Shown in pieces: positions 8,534-16,704 of a DNA stretch of 64,000 nucleotides. The stretch comes from Basfia succiniciproducens (GTDB lineage Bacteria; Pseudomonadota; Gammaproteobacteria; Enterobacterales; Pasteurellaceae), in the NCBI RefSeq assembly GCF_011455875.1, contig NZ_CP015031.1, positions 1,221,405 to 1,285,404 of the forward strand, in the 5' to 3' direction. A program made the position numbers and the translations under genes. The notes under the pieces were generated by a model, which did no database searches, was not told where the DNA came from, and saw nothing but the letters and a program-made list of their open reading frames with translations. Within the stretch, counting starts at the first letter, position 1; every line of letters starts with the position of its first letter.

Positions 8534-9988
8534 TTACGCCATTTGTTCCAGTAACTTCGTCAGTTTCCGATATTGTCGGTATTTGTGTTGATAAGCGTCG
8601 AAATTGGCGGGATTCGGCTGAATGACGCGCAACGCCTGATGTTGTTTTAGCGCAAGGCTGTCGCCGTTAACTCCTTCCGCCGCCATTAATGCGGCACCCA
8701 GACAACCGATTTCTTCCACTTCCGGTATTTCCAGGGTTTTACCTGTCAGATCCGCCAGCATTTGCAGCCAGACGGCGGATTTTGCCGGTCCGCCGGTGAC
8801 GCGCAGCGTTTGCACCTGCGGGAAACGTTGATACATACGTTCCAGATGGATCATCAGACTGAACAACACTCCTTCGTAAACCGCCTGTAACAAATGGGCT
8901 TGACTGTGATGTGCCTGCATGCCGTAGAATCCGGCGGTCATGCCTAATTTGGCATTGGTACCGTACAAAAACGGTAAAAAAATGACCGCACTTTGTGCCG
9001 GCGGAAGGGCGGCGACCATTTGATTTATCTGTTGATAATCCAGCTTCCACTGTTTAACGAACCATTCCAGATTGCCGGCGGAAGTGGGACTTGCTTCCTG
9101 TATCAGAAATTTGCCCGCTTCCACGTAACGACCGTGGGCGAAAGGTAACGCCTGTTTATCGTCAATTTCATTGGAAATACCCGTAACAATGGACCAAGTA
9201 CCCAAGACTACATTGAGTTTATACGGTTGATTATCGGCAAGGCACAAGGTCATCGCCGTGACATCAAATACGCCGCCCACTACCGGCGTTCCCGCCGTTA
9301 AACCGCATGCCTGCGCAGCCTGTTCCGTAACAAAACCGGCGATTTGGTTGGCTTTGACGATGGGCGGCAATTTATCCATAATTTCTTCAATACCGAGCAG
9401 GCGCGCCAATTGCGGCTCGTATTGCCCCGTCGCCATGTTGTACAGATTGCTTTCAGAAATATTGCTTTCTTCGCAATATAGTTCGCCGGTCAGGCAAAAA
9501 CGCAGATAATCGTGAGACATCAGCAGGTGGCGGATTTGATCATAGCGAGGAACGTCGTTTTCCTTCAACCAGCGTAAAATGGAAACGGGGTGACCCGTCC
9601 ACAAACTTTGACGGGATATAGGATAGATTTGTTGTTCCAATCCTTTCGCCTGCCAGCGTTTAACGATTGGCAGCGAACGCTGATCGGAAGATAAAATAGC
9701 CCGGCCCAGCGGCCGCTTATCTTTATCCAGCAAAAAAGCGCCTTTACCCTGCGCCGAAATGCCGACGCTTTTGATCAAGTGCGGCGGAATTTCGCTCGAT
9801 TTTACGGTACGTCGGATAACTTCGGCACAGGCTTGCCATAATTCGGGCATATCCCGCTCGGCATAGCCCGATTGCTCACTGATAACAGCGACGTTTTCGC
9901 GCTCGCAGGCCCGGATATTGCCGTTTTCGTCAAATAGCGCGGCCTTGATAAAGGTTCCGCCGCAGTCAATGCCTAAATAATAGTTCAT
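8534..9988 (-). CDS. lyxK: L-xylulose kinase (FGGY family)
   Basis: FGGY carbohydrate kinase, 484 residues, that most resembles E. coli LyxK, which phosphorylates L-xylulose to L-xylulose 5-phosphate. The N-terminal phosphate-binding motif is DCGGTFIKAALFD (residues 8-20); SAQGKGAFLLD, SRQSLWTGHPVS and CEESNISESNLYNM match LyxK closely from memory; the C-terminal ATP-binding motif is RVTGGPAKSAVWLQMLAD. It is the last gene of a unit with an ABC-type sugar importer (4 bp after the permease gene), so the imported sugar probably feeds this kinase. No dehydrogenase, isomerase or epimerase accompanies it. An uptake signal lies in the gene near 8984. Family certain, exact substrate inferred. Confidence 0.88.
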   Translation of the reverse strand: MNYYLGIDCGGTFIKAALFDENGNIRACERENVAVISEQSGYAERDMPELWQACAEVIRRTVKSSEIPPHLIKSVGISAQGKGAFLLDKDKRPLGRAILSSDQRSLPIVKRWQAKGLEQQIYPISRQSLWTGHPVSILRWLKENDVPRYDQIRHLLMSHDYLRFCLTGELYCEESNISESNLYNMATGQYEPQLARLLGIEEIMDKLPPIVKANQIAGFVTEQAAQACGLTAGTPVVGGVFDVTAMTLCLADNQPYKLNVVLGTWSIVTGISNEIDDKQALPFAHGRYVEAGKFLIQEASPTSAGNLEWFVKQWKLDYQQINQMVAALPPAQSAVIFLPFLYGTNAKLGMTAGFYGMQAHHSQAHLLQAVYEGVLFSLMIHLERMYQRFPQVQTLRVTGGPAKSAVWLQMLADLTGKTLEIPEVEEIGCLGAALMAAEGVNGDSLALKQHQALRVIQPNPANFDAYQHKYRQYRKLTKLLEQMA

Positions 9989-9992
9989 GCTG

Positions 9993-11021
9993 TTATTCTC
10001 TGAAGAAAATACGTCTCAGGCCACCGGTAGATACTTCGCCGCGTCGTAATTGGTCGAGGAATACCGCAAGAATAATTACCATACCGATAATCAAGCGTTG
10101 CAGATAAGAGGTTACGTTCAATAGGGTCAAACCGTTTTGCAGTACCCCCATAATCAGCGCCCCGATAGAGGTGCTGACCACCGAACCCACACCGCCCATC
10201 AGACTGGTACCGCCGATTACCGTTGCGGCAATGGCATCCAGCTCATAACCCGTACCGGCAATAGGTTGTGCGGCGTTTAAACGCCCCACCAGAATAACCG
10301 CGCCGACGGCCGCCAAGGCGCCGTTAATCACATAGGTTTTAATTTCCAGCTTATTCACGTTAATCCCGGACAGCCGCACCGCTTCGCGATTACCGCCGAG
10401 AGCGTAAATCTGGCGACCGAACACGGTTTGAGTTAACACATAGAAACTGATTAAGACGACGATAAGGGCGATAATCACCGGAATCGGAATACTGAAATTT
10501 TCCGTCACCGCAAGACGTCCGTTACCGAAAAAACGCAGTTGTTCGGGGAAATTGTAAATGGTTTTACCGTTGGATAAGGTTAACGCCAGGCCACGTGCGA
10601 TCCCCATCATACCGAGGGTGGTGATAAACGAGGTAACTTTGCCGTATACAATCACCACGCCGTTCACATAGCCGCATAAGGCACCGACCAGAACGGCTCC
10701 AACAATGGACAGTAACACCACAGCCAGCAATGCGCTTTGTGACGGATTTTCGCCAAGCCATGCCACCCCCCAATGGGTAAACAGCCCCAGACAAACCGCA
10801 CTTAATGCCACGATGGAACCTACGGACAAATCGATTCCGCCGGTGAGAATAACGTAGGTCATACCCACGGAAATCACGCAAATGACGGAAACCTGCAATA
10901 AAATATTGAAAATATTATTGGTGGATAAAAACGCCTGAGAGGTCAGAGACATGCCTATAATCATAAATAACAAGACTAATCCGATTCCCAGTTTGGATAT
11001 TAATTTTTTAAATGAAAACAT
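9993..11021 (-). CDS. Sugar ABC transporter permease (RbsC-like)
   Basis: Membrane subunit of a carbohydrate ABC importer of the CUT2 (ribose/xylose/galactose) class. 342 residues with about ten hydrophobic segments. The CUT2 signatures GGIDLSVGSIVAL (about 61-73) and ATVIGGTSLMGGVGSVVSTSIGALIMG (shown only in part: ATVIGGTSLMGGVGS) are present, the latter near residues 265-280. It lies 15 bp after the ATPase gene and 4 bp before lyxK on the same strand. CUT2 permeases usually form homodimers, so a single permease gene is expected. The substrate cannot be read from sequence. Confidence 0.92.
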   Translation of the reverse strand: MFSFKKLISKLGIGLVLLFMIIGMSLTSQAFLSTNNIFNILLQVSVICVISVGMTYVILTGGIDLSVGSIVALSAVCLGLFTHWGVAWLGENPSQSALLAVVLLSIVGAVLVGALCGYVNGVVIVYGKVTSFITTLGMMGIARGLALTLSNGKTIYNFPEQLRFFGNGRLAVTENFSIPIPVIIALIVVLISFYVLTQTVFGRQIYALGGNREAVRLSGINVNKLEIKTYVINGALAAVGAVILVGRLNAAQPIAGTGYELDAIAATVIGGTSLMGGVGSVVSTSIGALIMGVLQNGLTLLNVTSYLQRLIIGMVIILAVFLDQLRRGEVSTGGLRRIFFRE

Positions 11022-11036
11022 AAAATTATCCTTATT

Positions 11037-12524
11037 TTAAATACCGATCATGGCATGCATTAAATTTTCTTCCGTAATGTCGTCGCGATTGGCGATTTCT
11101 TTTACTTTTTCGCCGTTACGCATCACGATGACGCGATCGGAAATGGTGATGAGTTCCGGCAAATCAGACGATACCATCACAATGGTTCCGCCGTTTTCGG
11201 TAAACTGCCGCATTAAGTCATAGATTTCCGACTTGGCGCCGATATCGATACCGCGCGTCGGTTCGTCAAAAAACAGAATATCCACGCCGCTTTCCAGCCA
11301 ACGGGCTAAAATCACTTTTTGTTGATTACCGCCAGACAGGGTTTTAGTCTGCTGTTCCTGATCCTTGGATACGATATGCAACTTGCTGCGGTTGGCTTCC
11401 ACCACTTCTCGCTCTTTCTTTTTATCCAACTGCCAACCGTTCCAGAAGCGTTTCAAGATCGGTAAGGTGATATTTTCACGGATACTCATACCGAGCACCA
11501 ACCCTTGGGATTTGCGATCTTCGGTAATAAAGCCGATTTTGTGTTTAACCGCATCTTCCGGTGAATGAATGCTGATTTCTTTTTGATCGATATAAATCTT
11601 GCCGGTTGCTTCGTCCGCCCCGTAAACGGCGCGTAAAACTTCGGTCCGGCCGGCACCTACCAGACCGGCAAAGCCTAAAATTTCACCTTTGTTTACTTGA
11701 AAGGAAATCGGGCTGATATGCTTGCTTTGAATATTTTCCACCCGTAGTTTTTCTTGGGTAAATACGGTATCGCGGCGATAACGGCTGAAATCCACTTTGC
11801 GTCCCACCATTAAACGTACAATGTCTTCCGGTGAAGTTTCTTCGTAACGCATGGTACCGGTAATACGTCCGTCCCGCAGTACGGTAACGCGATCGGCAAT
11901 ATATTTGAATTCTTCCAGACGGTGAGAAATATAAATCATCGCCACGTTTTTGGCTTTCAGCTGATGAATGATTTTGAACAACACTTCCGTGTTTTTGCGG
12001 GAAATAGAGGATGTCGGTTCGTCGAAAATAATGATTTTATATTCGCTGAAAACGGCTTTGGCGATTTCCACCATTTGTTGCTGGGCAATGGAAAGATCGG
12101 CGATTAAATCGTCGGGTTTAATATCCAGTTCCAGTTCGTCGATAATATGCTGGGTTTTTTCACGCATTTCCGACCAGTTCATACGACCGAAGGATAAGGT
12201 TTTTTCCGCACCGAGAAAAATATTTTCCATCACCGTGAATTTCGGTACCAGCATTAATTCCTGATGGATAAAGCCGATGCCCGCTTCCTGCGCTTCTTTT
12301 ACCGTAGTGGGGGAATAGGGTTGCCCCTGATAAAGCATTTCGCCCGTATCACGACTGTAGATCCCCGCGATAATCTTACACAGGGTGGATTTTCCTGCGC
12401 CGTTTTCCCCAATCAGACAAAGCACCTCGCCGCATCTGATATCCAGATTGATATCTTCCAAAACCGTTACGTCGAAAAAACTTTTTGAAATGTTTTTCAG
12501 CGTCAGAATATTGGTATCAGTCAT
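11037..12524 (-). CDS. Sugar ABC transporter ATPase (RbsA-like, two nucleotide-binding domains)
   Basis: Tandem-domain ATPase of a CUT2 sugar importer. The frame opens at a GTG (12530), but a GGAG site is correctly spaced only for the ATG at 12524, so I use that (495 residues). First domain: Walker A GENGAGKST near residues 39-47 and LSIAQQQMVEIAKA as signature, Walker B IIIFDEPT. Second domain: a GLVGAGRTE P-loop variant and LSGGNQQKVILARW signature with DILFFDEPTRGID, the asymmetry normal for RbsA/XylG proteins. First gene of the minus-strand unit, divergent from the binding-protein gene, from which it is separated by about 160 bp of control sequence. Confidence 0.93.
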   Translation of the reverse strand: MTDTNILTLKNISKSFFDVTVLEDINLDIRCGEVLCLIGENGAGKSTLCKIIAGIYSRDTGEMLYQGQPYSPTTVKEAQEAGIGFIHQELMLVPKFTVMENIFLGAEKTLSFGRMNWSEMREKTQHIIDELELDIKPDDLIADLSIAQQQMVEIAKAVFSEYKIIIFDEPTSSISRKNTEVLFKIIHQLKAKNVAMIYISHRLEEFKYIADRVTVLRDGRITGTMRYEETSPEDIVRLMVGRKVDFSRYRRDTVFTQEKLRVENIQSKHISPISFQVNKGEILGFAGLVGAGRTEVLRAVYGADEATGKIYIDQKEISIHSPEDAVKHKIGFITEDRKSQGLVLGMSIRENITLPILKRFWNGWQLDKKKEREVVEANRSKLHIVSKDQEQQTKTLSGGNQQKVILARWLESGVDILFFDEPTRGIDIGAKSEIYDLMRQFTENGGTIVMVSSDLPELITISDRVIVMRNGEKVKEIANRDDITEENLMHAMIGI

Positions 12525-12556
12525 TTTCACTCCGCTAACTTCCGGTTAAATCATAA

Positions 12557-12585
12557 AATATAGAATAAATTATTTTTTCTGTTAA
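12557..12585 (-). promoter_or_regulatory. Candidate sigma-70 promoter of the ABC-lyxK unit
   Basis: TTAACA (12580-12585) and TATATT (12557-12562) on the minus strand with 17 bp between; each matches consensus at 5 of 6 positions. The predicted start near 12550 lies about 26 nt before the ATPase start codon. Confidence 0.65.
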
Positions 12586-12631
12586 AAATGGGGTAACGGT
12601 CACAGTTTTAGAAATTAAATCCGGGTACACT
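12586..12631 (+). promoter_or_regulatory. CRP-like box and -10 element for the binding-protein gene
   Basis: Box TGGGG-TAACGG-TCACA (core 12589-12604, flanks AAA and GTT) with a perfect right half-site. A TACACT -10 (12626-12631) follows after 21 bp, giving a start near 12638 and a box centred at -41.5, the same geometry as at dhaK. The box also abuts the -35 of the divergent promoter. Confidence 0.55.
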
Positions 12632-12647
12632 GATCCCGTTTCAGCGG

Positions 12648-12661
12648 AAACAAATTTGTTT
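12648..12661. promoter_or_regulatory. Perfect 14-bp palindrome, possible repressor operator
   Basis: AAACAAATTTGTTT, a perfect palindrome at about +11 to +24 of the predicted binding-protein transcript and 25 bp before the start codon. Position and symmetry suit a sugar-responsive repressor, but no regulator gene is nearby. Confidence 0.4.
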
Positions 12662-12686
12662 ACGTCAAAATCAAGGAGAGTCTTCT

Positions 12687-13628
12687 ATGGCATCTAAGTT
12701 ATTAAAAAATATTTTTAAATTCAGTGCATTAATCAGCGCACTTCCGGCTTTGGCGTTTGCTGCTGATAAACCGCAAATTGCGCTGTTAATGAAAACCTTA
12801 AGTAACGAATATTTTATTTCCATGCGTCAAGGTGCTGAGGAAACGGCAAAAGAGAAAAATATCGACTTAATCGTTCAAGTAGCGGAAAAAGAGGACTCCA
12901 CCGAACAATTGGTCGGCCTGGTAGAAAATATGATCGCTAAAAAAGTCGATGCGATCATCGTCACTCCGAATGATTCCATCGCCTTTATTCCCGCTTTCCA
13001 GAAAGCCGAAAAAGCGGGCATTCCGATCATCGATTTAGACGTACGTCTTGATGCCAAAGCCGCTGAGGCCGCCGGGTTAAAATTCAATTATGTAGGTGTG
13101 GATAATTTCAACGGCGGTTATCTGGAAGCGAAAAATCTGGCGGAAGCCATCGGTAAAAAAGGTAACGTAGCAATCCTGGAAGGAATTCCCGGCGTGGATA
13201 ACGGCGAACAACGTAAAGGCGGCGCCTTAAAAGCCTTTGCCGAATATCCGGATATCAAAATCGTGGCGTCTCAATCCGCCAACTGGGAAACGGAGCAGGC
13301 GCTTAACGTCACCACCAACATTTTAACCGCTAACCCGAATATCAACGGGATTTTCGCCGCTAACGATAACATGGCCATCGGCGCCGTTACCGCTGTGGAA
13401 AACGCGGGACTTGCCGGCAAAGTACTGGTTTCCGGTTACGACGGTATTCCTTTGGCGATTGAATATGTGAAACAAGGCAAAATGCAAAACACGATTGACC
13501 AATTGCCTAAAAAACAAGTGGCCATCGCTATTGAGCATGCGTTGAAACAAATCAACAAACAGGAAATTCCGCCGGTATATTACGTGGATCCTGTGGTGGT
13601 GGACAAAGAAGAATCTAAAAATTATTAA
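12687..13628 (+). CDS. Periplasmic sugar-binding protein (RbsB-like)
   Basis: Substrate-binding protein of the family that serves CUT2 sugar importers, 313 residues. Residues 1-25 form a signal peptide (basic MASKLLKN, hydrophobic core, cleavage near ALAFA-A). The mature part has two Rossmann-like lobes: IALLMKTLSNEYFISMRQGAEE at the start of lobe one (quoted partly: IALLMKTLSNEYF), DAIIVTPNDS, and in lobe two GIFAANDNMAIGA and SGYDGIPLA. It is divergent from the ATPase-permease-lyxK unit and has a strong GGAG ribosome site, a layout that allows the binding protein to be made in excess. The sugar is unknown; pentoses or pentitols are likely from lyxK. Confidence 0.9.
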   Translation: MASKLLKNIFKFSALISALPALAFAADKPQIALLMKTLSNEYFISMRQGAEETAKEKNIDLIVQVAEKEDSTEQLVGLVENMIAKKVDAIIVTPNDSIAFIPAFQKAEKAGIPIIDLDVRLDAKAAEAAGLKFNYVGVDNFNGGYLEAKNLAEAIGKKGNVAILEGIPGVDNGEQRKGGALKAFAEYPDIKIVASQSANWETEQALNVTTNILTANPNINGIFAANDNMAIGAVTAVENAGLAGKVLVSGYDGIPLAIEYVKQGKMQNTIDQLPKKQVAIAIEHALKQINKQEIPPVYYVDPVVVDKEESKNY

Positions 13629-13643
13629 TCGATTACATACATT

Positions 13644-13686
13644 AAAAAGTGCGGTCAAAATTTTTAATTTTTTGACCGCACTTTTT
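13644..13686. terminator. Inverted uptake-signal pair acting as bidirectional terminator
   Basis: AAAAAGTGCGGTCAAAA and its complement separated by about 9 nt, between the convergent binding-protein gene and lysC. The 17-bp stem with A/T flanks reads as a terminator on both strands. Confidence 0.8.
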
Positions 13687-13703
13687 GTTTATTCAAATAT
13701 CAA

Positions 13704-15056
13704 TTATTCGAATAATTCTTTATGCAATGCACGGACGACGTCGTCTGCATGGGCGCTATGTACTAAAGTACAGATATTATTTGTGCTTGCTCCGTAGCTA
13801 ATCATGCGAATATTGTATTCTTCGATTGTACCGAAAATACGTTTCGCAATGCCCGCCGATAAATGCAGATCATTACCTATTAATGCCACCAGCGCCAAAC
13901 CAGTGTCCACTTTTACCGTACAAACTTCGCTGAGTTCATTTAATAAATCGCTTGATAACAATTCCGCACCGGAAGAAGCCGAACCGGTTTTATCCAAGGT
14001 TAACGCAACACTGACTTCCGAAGTAGTGATCGTATCCACTGAAATTTTATGTTTTGCCAAGATGTTGAATACATTGGCTAAAAAACCTTGCGCATGCAAC
14101 ATATTTAAACTTGATAAGGTTAATAACGTCTGATCGCGGCGCAAAGCGATAGCGCGGAACGTCGGGCGAGGTTGAGGATCGCGGGTTACCCATGTACCGC
14201 CTTGTTCCGGTGCCTTACTTGAGCCCACATAAACCGGAATGTTACTGCGCACCGCCGGTAATAATGTTGCCGGGTGTAGCACTTTCGCGCCAAAAGTCGC
14301 CATTTCCGCCGCTTCCGCAAAACTCATGGTATCAATGCGTTGCGCATTCGGAACAATACGGGGATCCGTTGAATAAATACCCGCCACATCGGTCCAGATT
14401 AATACGTCTTTGGCATTTAATACTTCGGCAATTAATGCGGCGGAATAATCCGAACCGCCGCGTCCTAAAGTGGTTGTTTTACCGTTAGGATCGCGCCCGA
14501 TAAAACCTTGGGTAATTACCAATTCACCGCGGTCAATCAACGGTTTTAACACATTGTCGCTATTTTTTTGAGTTTGTTCGTCATCAGGCGCCGCTTTACC
14601 GAAATTGCTGTTTGTTGCAACGACGGTACGCACGTCAACCCAAGTTGCCTGTGCGTTTAATTCACGTAACACTTGAACAAAAATTTTAGTCGACATCATT
14701 TCGCCGTGGCTGATTAATTCGTCGGTTAAGGCTGATGATGTAGCTAAACTTGCCGCTTCCGCCAAATATTCGATATTAGTCAGTAATTCTTCAATTTCAA
14801 GACGAACGGTGCCGGCATCCTTTAGTTCGTTTAAAATATTTTCCTGGATTTGACGCACTTCGGCTAATAATTTAGCTCGTTGCGTTGCTTCGCAACCATT
14901 TGCTAAAGCGACTAATAAATTTGTTACTCCCGCAGAAGCCGAAAGAACGACCACTCTTGTATTCGGATCGGCGATCACAATTTTTGCACAAGCTGTCATG
15001 GCGGCATAATTTGCCACACTTGTGCCACCAAATTTAGCGACTGAAAGATTAGCCAT
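13704..15056 (-). CDS. lysC: Aspartokinase III (lysine-sensitive type)
   Basis: Phosphorylates aspartate at the head of the lysine, threonine and methionine pathways and of diaminopimelate for the cell wall. 450 residues, close to E. coli LysC (449), without a homoserine dehydrogenase domain. The kinase motif KFGGTSV is at residues 8-14; RGGSDYSAALIA and TDPRIVPNAQ follow. The C-terminal third holds two ACT-type regulatory units (starting near LSSLNMLHAQGFLANVF and LIGNDLHLSAGIAKRIF), consistent with lysine feedback. The upstream gap to mpl is only about 125 bp and AT-rich, with no room for a lysine riboswitch. Same strand as mpl. Confidence 0.94.
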   Translation of the reverse strand: MANLSVAKFGGTSVANYAAMTACAKIVIADPNTRVVVLSASAGVTNLLVALANGCEATQRAKLLAEVRQIQENILNELKDAGTVRLEIEELLTNIEYLAEAASLATSSALTDELISHGEMMSTKIFVQVLRELNAQATWVDVRTVVATNSNFGKAAPDDEQTQKNSDNVLKPLIDRGELVITQGFIGRDPNGKTTTLGRGGSDYSAALIAEVLNAKDVLIWTDVAGIYSTDPRIVPNAQRIDTMSFAEAAEMATFGAKVLHPATLLPAVRSNIPVYVGSSKAPEQGGTWVTRDPQPRPTFRAIALRRDQTLLTLSSLNMLHAQGFLANVFNILAKHKISVDTITTSEVSVALTLDKTGSASSGAELLSSDLLNELSEVCTVKVDTGLALVALIGNDLHLSAGIAKRIFGTIEEYNIRMISYGASTNNICTLVHSAHADDVVRALHKELFE

Positions 15057-15181
15057 AAATACATCCTCAATATAATAAAAGATAAATAATGTTGTGTTTC
15101 AATAGAAATAACGACTTAACTATAATTTGTCAAACAAAATCTCAATAAATTAAAAAATTTTTTACTATTTTTATAAAAATT

Positions 15182-16543
15182 TTATTTATTCGCTAATTTA
15201 TCTAATATTTTTTGATGGATTCCGCCAAAACTACCGTTCGACATCACTAAAATATGATCCGTCGGTTGCGCTTCCTGCACCACAAAATCCACCAGCTTAT
15301 CTAAATCCGCCGTCCATTTTGTCGGTTGTACGCATTTGTTGGCAATTTCCACCACTTCCCAGGGAATATTATCCGGTTGTAGTAAAAAGACATAATCGGA
15401 ACGAACTAACGCAGGTGCAATTTCATCTTTATGCACCCCCATTTTCATAGTATTTGAACGCGGTTCCAGCACGGCTAAAATCCGCACGCCGCCACCCACT
15501 TTATCGCGAAGAGCGGTCAAAGTTGCCTGAATTTCTGCCGGATGGTGAGCAAAATCATCATAAACAGTTACGCCGCCTACTTCGCCTTTGACTTCTAAAC
15601 GACGTTTTGCATTCACAAAGGTGGCTAAGGCACGGCAGGCGTCTTCAATTTTAACGCCCCCATGATATGCTGCGGCAATCGCCATCAGAGCGTTGTGCAT
15701 ATTATGCTGCCCTACTATATCCCAATGCACTTCCGCTACTTTTTCGCCCAAATGGAAAACCGCAAACCGGCTGCAATCGTTGGTAATGCGTTCCGCGTTC
15801 CATTCCTGTTCTTTGCCTAAAAATTGTTTTTCAGACCAACATCCCATATCCAGTGTTTCTTTCACGCTTTGTTCCGTCGCCACGGAAAGAATTCTTCCGC
15901 TTGCGGGAATAGTACGAATCATATGGTGGAATTGTCGCTGGATTGCTTTCAAATCATCAAAAATATCAGCATGGTCAAAGCCGATATTGTTAATAATGAG
16001 AGTTTTAGGATTGTAATGAACGAATTTAGACCGCTTATCAAAAAACGCGGTGTCATATTCATCCGCTTCAATCACGAAATAAGGACTGTCGGTAAAACGG
16101 GACGACATACCGAAATTCCCCGCAATACCGCCGATTAAAAATCCCGGATTTAACCCGTTTTGTTCTAAAATCCAAGTCAGCATACCTGTGGTGGTGGTTT
16201 TACCGTGGGTCCCCGATACCGCAAGTACCCAGCGGTTACAAAGCAAGTTATCATGCAACCATTGAGGACCGGACATATAAGGCAACTGATTTTCTAACAC
16301 ATATTCAACACAGGGATTACCACGTTTCATGGCGTTACCGATAATCACCATATCCGGTGCGGGCTGTAATTGAGACACTTCAAAATGAGGAATAATCTCA
16401 ATATTGTGTTCCTGCAGGAAGGTAGACATCGGCGGATAAACATTCGTATCCGACCCCGTTACCCGATAGCCCATTTGTTTAGCGATAATGGCTAAACCAC
16501 CCATAAAAGTCCCGCATACGCCGAGGATATGAATATGTTTCAT
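15182..16543 (-). CDS. mpl: UDP-N-acetylmuramate:L-alanyl-gamma-D-glutamyl-meso-diaminopimelate ligase
   Basis: Murein-recycling ligase that joins the recovered tripeptide to UDP-MurNAc. 453 residues, the usual Mpl length. The N-terminal motif HILGVCGTFMGGLA replaces the GIGGxGM of MurC; the ATP loop [10 protein letters not shown] is at 111-120, and VIEADEYDTAFFDKRSK with HHPAEIQATL are Mur-ligase signatures characteristic of Mpl. It is divergent from fbp across a 160-bp gap holding a CRP-like box. It functionally complements the de novo wall genes of the dcw cluster in this window. Confidence 0.95.
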   Translation of the reverse strand: MKHIHILGVCGTFMGGLAIIAKQMGYRVTGSDTNVYPPMSTFLQEHNIEIIPHFEVSQLQPAPDMVIIGNAMKRGNPCVEYVLENQLPYMSGPQWLHDNLLCNRWVLAVSGTHGKTTTTGMLTWILEQNGLNPGFLIGGIAGNFGMSSRFTDSPYFVIEADEYDTAFFDKRSKFVHYNPKTLIINNIGFDHADIFDDLKAIQRQFHHMIRTIPASGRILSVATEQSVKETLDMGCWSEKQFLGKEQEWNAERITNDCSRFAVFHLGEKVAEVHWDIVGQHNMHNALMAIAAAYHGGVKIEDACRALATFVNAKRRLEVKGEVGGVTVYDDFAHHPAEIQATLTALRDKVGGGVRILAVLEPRSNTMKMGVHKDEIAPALVRSDYVFLLQPDNIPWEVVEIANKCVQPTKWTADLDKLVDFVVQEAQPTDHILVMSNGSFGGIHQKILDKLANK

Positions 16544-16587
16544 TATTAGTAACTCTTTTTTATATTTAATTAATAAACTTTAAACAA

Positions 16588-16652
16588 AAATGTGCGTGAG
16601 ATCACATTGTTAAGACAATGTTATATCCGTGCACAAATTAGCTACCTATAAT
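16588..16652 (+). promoter_or_regulatory. CRP-like box and -10 element upstream of fbp
   Basis: Box TGTGC-GTGAGA-TCACA (core 16591-16606) with AT-rich flanks AAA and TTG, matching the CRP consensus at 9 of 10 core positions. A perfect TATAAT lies at 16647-16652; the implied start near 16659 puts the box at about -61, the class I position. Confidence 0.65.
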
Positions 16653-16704
16653 AATCCAACTCAGCAATTGAGTAAATGATAGGTCTAACACAATAGGAAA
16701 CAAT

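Noticed and set aside
15057-15181. Possible lysine riboswitch before lysC
   Set aside because: Only about 125 AT-rich bases separate lysC from mpl, too short for the element, and none of its conserved stems is visible.
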